Positions 7,265 to 10,551 of a stretch of DNA of 10,551 nt are shown piece after piece. The position numbers were made by a program, and so were the translations under genes. The stretch's first letter is position 1; the number at the start of each line of letters is the position of its first letter. Under the pieces are notes generated by a model that worked only from the letters and a program-made list of their open reading frames with translations, ran no database searches and was not told where the DNA came from. Origin of the DNA: Spirochaetales bacterium (GTDB taxonomy: Bacteria; Spirochaetota; Spirochaetia; SZUA-6; DRHE01); the NCBI GenBank assembly GCA_016930895.1, contig JAFGFV010000188.1, positions 1 to 10,551 of the forward strand, written 5' to 3'.

Positions 7265-7459
7265 GTGGAGGACAGGCTCGAATACATCCGCAGGAAGCTC
7301 AGGGGCAGCAAGGTATACTACAGCCGTTACAGCCCGAAAGCGGAGGCGTTTTTCGAGGTCGACGATGCGGGGGACGACATCCTCTGGATGATCCACGAGA
7401 TCGAGCGGCTGCGCCTGATCACCGCCGGGAGCGAACTGCAACGGGGGCAGCGGGATTGA
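7265..7459 (+). CDS. Small uncharacterised protein (64 aa)
   Basis: I do not recognise a family. The frame starts at GTG 7265 with AGAGGG (7253-7258) six bases upstream. Third codon positions are mostly G or C as in the neighbouring genes, supporting real coding. The product is charged: a basic N-terminal part (MEDRLEYIRRKLRGSKVYYS), a central FFEVDDAGDDILWMIHEIERL segment that could form a strand then a helix, and a polar tail. There is no signal peptide, membrane segment or Cys pair. It is divergent from lemA and 74 bases upstream of ilvB on the same strand. A promoter that probably serves ilvB overlaps its stop codon. It could be co-transcribed with ilvBN or be independent. A spurious frame is possible but less likely. 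Confidence 0.6.
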   Translation: MEDRLEYIRRKLRGSKVYYSRYSPKAEAFFEVDDAGDDILWMIHEIERLRLITAGSELQRGQRD

Positions 7460-7485
7460 CCGGCGTCGGGTCGGGCCGTTAGAAT
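7456..7485 (+). promoter_or_regulatory. Predicted sigma70 promoter of ilvBN
   Basis: TTGACC (7456-7461, five of six) and TAGAAT (7480-7485, five of six) are separated by 18 bases. The -35 box includes the TGA stop of the small upstream gene. The expected start near 7492 gives a leader of about 42 bases ending in AAGGAG, six bases before the ilvB ATG. There is no room for a branched-chain leader peptide with an attenuator, and no T-box-like sequence is visible. Confidence 0.55.
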
Positions 7486-7533
7486 CCGGGCGCGGGAGAT
7501 CGCCGAGAATTCAGGCGCATCAAGGAGCGTTGA

Positions 7534-9195
7534 ATGGCCAAAGCAAAGACCACCGGGGCCAAGGCTCTCGTCAAGGCACTGCTCGCCCAGGGGGTCGAGG
7601 TGATCTTCGGATACCCGGGAGGGGCCACTCTGCCGATCTACGACGAGCTGGCCAGGTCCGGGATCCGGCACGTGTTGACGCGTCACGAACAGGGGGCGGC
7701 CCACATGGCGGACGGGTACGCCCGGGCCACCGGGAAGCCGGGGGTATGCATGGCGACCAGCGGTCCCGGAGCCACGAACCTGGTCACCGGTCTGGCCAAC
7801 GCCTACATGGACTCCTCTCCTCTGGTGGCCATTACCGGCCAGGTGTCGCGCTCCATGATCGGCAACGACGCGTTCCAGGAGGTCGACATTACCGGGATTA
7901 CGATCCCGATCACGAAGCACAACTACCTGGTCCAGGAGGCCGCCGAGGTCCCCCACACGGTCCAGGAGGCCTTCTTCCTGGCCTCCACCGGCCGGCGCGG
8001 CCCGGTGCTTATCGACATCCCGCGCGACGTCCAGCTGGAGGAGTATAGCCACCATCAGGCCAAGTATCCCCCCCTGGAGGGCTACCGCCCCACGGTCGAG
8101 GGACACCCGGGCCAGCTCAAGCGGGCGGTTGCGCTGCTCAAGGGGGCCGAGCGCCCGCTAGTCATCGCCGGCGGCGGTGTGAGCCTGAGCGATGCCTGTG
8201 GCGAGCTGCTACAGCTGGTGGAGAGGGCGCACGTTCCGGTGGTATACACCCTGATGGGCAAGGCATCCTTCCCGAACTCGCACCCCTTGTGTCTCGGGCT
8301 GATGGGCTACCACGGCCGGGTAGGGGCCAACACGGCCGCCACCGAGGCGGACGTGATTCTGGCGGTCGGTACGCGCTTCGGGGACCGGACCACAGGGCCG
8401 CTGGCGAGCTTCGGCAAGCAGGCCAAGTTCATCCACGTGGACATCGATCCCGCGGAGATCAGCAAGAACGTGCCGAGCTTCCTGCCGATCGTCGGCGACG
8501 CCCGGCAGGTGCTGAAGCAGCTGGTCGAAATGGTGCCGGAAGCCCGCCACGAGACGTGGGTCGAGCACCTGCAGAAGGTGGCGCAGGAACACCCCTTGCG
8601 CCCCGGACGGGCAGGGGTGACCATCCCGAACATACTCCGGATCTTGAAGGAGATGGTGCCGGACCCGGTGCTCGTGACCGACGTGGGCAGGCACCAGATC
8701 TTCGCGGCCCACTACTTTCCGGTGGACCACCCGCGTTCCTGGATCTCTTCCGGGGGGCTGGGCACCATGGGATTCGGCACGCCGGCGGCCATCGGGGCCC
8801 GGGTGGGCAGGCCCGATCGGCGCGTGGTCAACATTGCCGGGGACGGCTCGTTCCTGATGACCTGCCAACAGGTGGCCGCGGCTGCGGTCGAGGACATCCC
8901 GGTGCTCATCCTGGTCATGAACGACGGCTACCTCGGGATGATCCGCCAGCTGCAGGACGCCTTCTACGGCAAGCGGTATGCGGCTTCGGCGTTCGAGCGC
9001 AACGTGGACTTTGCCGGATTGGGCGAGGCGATGGGTGCGCACGGGGAGCGGATCACGAAGGAGAGCGAAATCGCCCCGGCTCTGGAGCGCAGCCTGGCGG
9101 CGGGGCGGCCGGCGGTCGTGGACTGCATGCTCGAGGAAGCGGGCAATGCGTACCCGATGGTCACCGGCGGCTCGCTCATGGAGTACGTGGAATAG
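7534..9195 (+). CDS. ilvB: Acetolactate synthase, large (catalytic) subunit
   Basis: The enzyme condenses two pyruvates to acetolactate, or pyruvate with 2-oxobutyrate to acetohydroxybutyrate, the first shared step of valine, leucine and isoleucine synthesis. It uses ThDP, Mg2+ and FAD. The 553 residues show the usual layout: an N-terminal pyrimidine-binding domain with VIFGYPGG (23-30) and catalytic Glu52 in RHEQGAAHMADGYA, a central FAD-type domain with GTRFGDRTTG (279-288), and a C-terminal ThDP domain with GDGS at 436-439 and N463 nearby. Two positions stand out. Leu473 (LGMIRQLQDAFY) is where most catalytic subunits have Trp, and Ser105 (GQVSRSMIG) is where the plant enzyme has Pro. The start has AAGGAG six bases upstream. 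ilvN follows after 12 bases, so the holoenzyme is encoded together. Family assignment is secure; ilvI-type naming would be equally valid. Confidence 0.97.
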   Translation: MAKAKTTGAKALVKALLAQGVEVIFGYPGGATLPIYDELARSGIRHVLTRHEQGAAHMADGYARATGKPGVCMATSGPGATNLVTGLANAYMDSSPLVAITGQVSRSMIGNDAFQEVDITGITIPITKHNYLVQEAAEVPHTVQEAFFLASTGRRGPVLIDIPRDVQLEEYSHHQAKYPPLEGYRPTVEGHPGQLKRAVALLKGAERPLVIAGGGVSLSDACGELLQLVERAHVPVVYTLMGKASFPNSHPLCLGLMGYHGRVGANTAATEADVILAVGTRFGDRTTGPLASFGKQAKFIHVDIDPAEISKNVPSFLPIVGDARQVLKQLVEMVPEARHETWVEHLQKVAQEHPLRPGRAGVTIPNILRILKEMVPDPVLVTDVGRHQIFAAHYFPVDHPRSWISSGGLGTMGFGTPAAIGARVGRPDRRVVNIAGDGSFLMTCQQVAAAAVEDIPVLILVMNDGYLGMIRQLQDAFYGKRYAASAFERNVDFAGLGEAMGAHGERITKESEIAPALERSLAAGRPAVVDCMLEEAGNAYPMVTGGSLMEYVE

Positions 9196-9207
9196 GAGGC
9201 CCCGAGC

Positions 9208-9708
9208 ATGCGACATACCATCTCCGTGCTCTGCGACGACACCCCCGGGGTCATGACCCGGATTTCCGGGCTTTTCTCCCGCCGGGGATTCAACATCGAG
9301 AGCCTGAGCGTCGGCCATACCGAGACCCCCGGGAAGAGCCGCTTCACCATCGTGACCACCGGCGACGACCAGGTCCTGGAGCAGGTCCGCAAGCAGCTGC
9401 AGAAGCTCATCCACGTGATCAAGGCGTGGGACATCAAGCCGCAGGATGCCGTGGAGCGGGAGCACGCCCTCATCAAGATCGAGGTCGAGGACAGGCGCCG
9501 GGCCGAGCTGCTGCAGATCGTGACGGCGGTGCAGGCGCGCATCGTCGATTCTTCGGGAGCCATCTGGATTCTGGAAGTCACAGGGGATACCGGCTCCGTC
9601 GACAACGCCTTCAACTTGTTCAAGGACTACCGGGTCGTGGAATCCATCCGTACCGGCAAGATCGCTCTGGAGCGTGGTCCGAGTCGCCTTCTGACCAAAA
9701 AGCGATGA
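9208..9708 (+). CDS. ilvN: Acetolactate synthase, small (regulatory) subunit
   Basis: The 166-residue protein has an N-terminal ACT domain (about 2-75) with ISVLCDDTPGVMTRISGLFSRRGFNIESL, and a C-terminal domain (about 80-160) with VEREHALIKIEV and DNAFNLFKDYRVVESIRTGKIAL. In E. coli IlvH, Gly14 and Asn29 belong to the valine-binding site; both are present here at the same numbers, so feedback inhibition by valine is plausible. The length fits the IlvH/IlvN family. AGGAGG lies eight bases before the ATG and overlaps the end of ilvB. The stop codon shares an ATGA with the next gene. The subunit activates the catalytic subunit and carries the regulatory site. Confidence 0.96.
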   Translation: MRHTISVLCDDTPGVMTRISGLFSRRGFNIESLSVGHTETPGKSRFTIVTTGDDQVLEQVRKQLQKLIHVIKAWDIKPQDAVEREHALIKIEVEDRRRAELLQIVTAVQARIVDSSGAIWILEVTGDTGSVDNAFNLFKDYRVVESIRTGKIALERGPSRLLTKKR

Positions 9709-10551
9709 GGGGCTCCTGGTTTCGCATTCGCCGTCGCAAGGAGGCCTTTGCGTTCCTGGTGGTGCGTTTCCTGCGCGCGTGCGTGCGCTTCGAGGACATC
9801 TACCGCGAGTTCCGGAACATCGAGCAGAGCGGGCACGGCTTCGCCGGGGCCGACCTGTTTGCCCGGGTGCGGGACCTCGAGGAGGAGGTGATCTTCGACG
9901 TCAAGGAAAAGGCCCACGCCCTGTTTCGACGCGAGTGGGACGGGAAGGCCGGCGGCTGGCCCTCGGAGCCGGCGATCTCGGATCTCGAGCGCGCTGTCCT
10001 CTCCAGGGGTGCTGCCGGGGGGCCGCGGGAGGAAACCAGGGACATGTTCGCGGCCGTGCGCAGATCTCTGGTCAACCGCTCGCTTGACGCCTACATCGGA
10101 ACCGGGTTTCACATGTTCATGATCCTGACGGAGAGCCTCTACCAGCTGGAACGCTACGCGCCCCAGTACAGCCGCGAGAAGGAGCAGGTCGAACGGCTCA
10201 GCGAGCTCACCCGGCGCATGGGTTATGGCCTGGACGACGAGGAGGAGCACGAGCTGGACCACATCCGCCAGGTTGCCCGGCTGTCGCAGGGGATCGCGGC
10301 GGACACCGGAGAGCTCGCGTCCATCGCCCTGGAGCGCTGCCGGAGCCTGTTTCGGGAGACCGCCGAGCTGATCCGCCATTCCATCGAAGAGGCAGGGGAC
10401 AACGAGGTGCTCGTGCTCAACCTGCTGCGGGACAACAGCCTCCTGGACCAGGTGTACGGGCCCGGCGCCGGGGAGGAGATCCTGTCGCACATGTTCCGCG
10501 GTGTCGAGCAACCGGCGGCCTCCGGAAAGGACAAGGCGCTGGCATACGCCC
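9705..10551 (+). CDS. Uncharacterised, mostly helical protein (partial, C-terminus beyond window edge)
   Basis: The frame starts at ATG 9705, overlapping the ilvN stop as ATGA, and stays open for 282 codons to the right edge. I do not recognise a family. The sequence is rich in charged residues and looks largely alpha-helical: a basic N-terminus (MRGSWFRIRRRKEAF), a helix with RVRDLEEEVIFDVKEKAHALF (about 54-74), DAYIGTGFHMFMILTESLYQLERYAP (128-152), then long acidic and basic helices (EKEQVERLSELTRRMGYGLDDEEEHELDHIRQ). There is no signal peptide, clear membrane segment, Walker motif or Cys pair. No Shine-Dalgarno precedes the ATG, so translation is probably coupled to ilvN. An AAGGAGG at 9738-9744 lies 14 bases before in-frame GTG codons at 9759 and 9762, a less likely alternative start. 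Codon use matches ilvN. Operon membership suggests, but does not show, a link to branched-chain metabolism. Confidence 0.8.
   Translation, partial: MRGSWFRIRRRKEAFAFLVVRFLRACVRFEDIYREFRNIEQSGHGFAGADLFARVRDLEEEVIFDVKEKAHALFRREWDGKAGGWPSEPAISDLERAVLSRGAAGGPREETRDMFAAVRRSLVNRSLDAYIGTGFHMFMILTESLYQLERYAPQYSREKEQVERLSELTRRMGYGLDDEEEHELDHIRQVARLSQGIAADTGELASIALERCRSLFRETAELIRHSIEEAGDNEVLVLNLLRDNSLLDQVYGPGAGEEILSHMFRGVEQPAASGKDKALAYA

Overview
This is a GC-rich bacterial segment with dense coding, short gaps, Shine-Dalgarno sequences and sigma70-type promoter matches. The gene content (a lipoprotein-type LemA, TPM membrane proteins, HDOD and PAS signalling proteins, ilvBN) suggests a GC-rich Gram-negative, perhaps a proteobacterium or a former 'deltaproteobacterial' lineage. 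Lineage cannot be fixed from the sequence alone. I see no RNA genes, insertion sequences, CRISPR arrays, phage genes or long repeats. No stretch longer than about 130 bases is gene-free.

Region 1 (1-2751, minus strand) is a signalling pair. The upstream gene joins a GHKL/histidine-kinase-like ATPase domain to an HDOD domain. The downstream gene, cut by the window's left edge, joins a STAS/SpoIIAA-like N-terminus, a PAS domain and a Cys4 zinc-ribbon-like tail. The two lie in the same reading frame, separated by one TGA and 30 open codons.

Region 2 (2752-4923) has a divergent promoter region with TTGACA-17-TAGGAT placed so close to the ATG that the mRNA may be leaderless. It drives a stand-alone hydantoinase/oxoprolinase A-type protein that has no B-subunit partner in view.

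Region 3 (4934-7160, minus strand) is a LemA - TPM/YgcG-like - TPM membrane protein operon. It has its own promoter and converges on the hydantoinase gene with a 10-base gap.

Region 4 (7265-10551, plus strand) starts with a small uncharacterised gene whose stop codon lies within the predicted ilv promoter. Acetolactate synthase large and small subunit genes (branched-chain amino-acid synthesis) follow. The small subunit gene overlaps, by ATGA, an uncharacterised mostly helical protein that runs off the right edge. The large subunit has Leu and Ser where the plant enzyme has the herbicide-contact Trp and Pro.

The window is mostly recognisable housekeeping and signalling genes. I found no convincing wholly new system. 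The less explained parts are the two-gene signalling unit, the orphan hydantoinase-like protein, the small gene before ilvB and the unknown gene coupled to ilvN.
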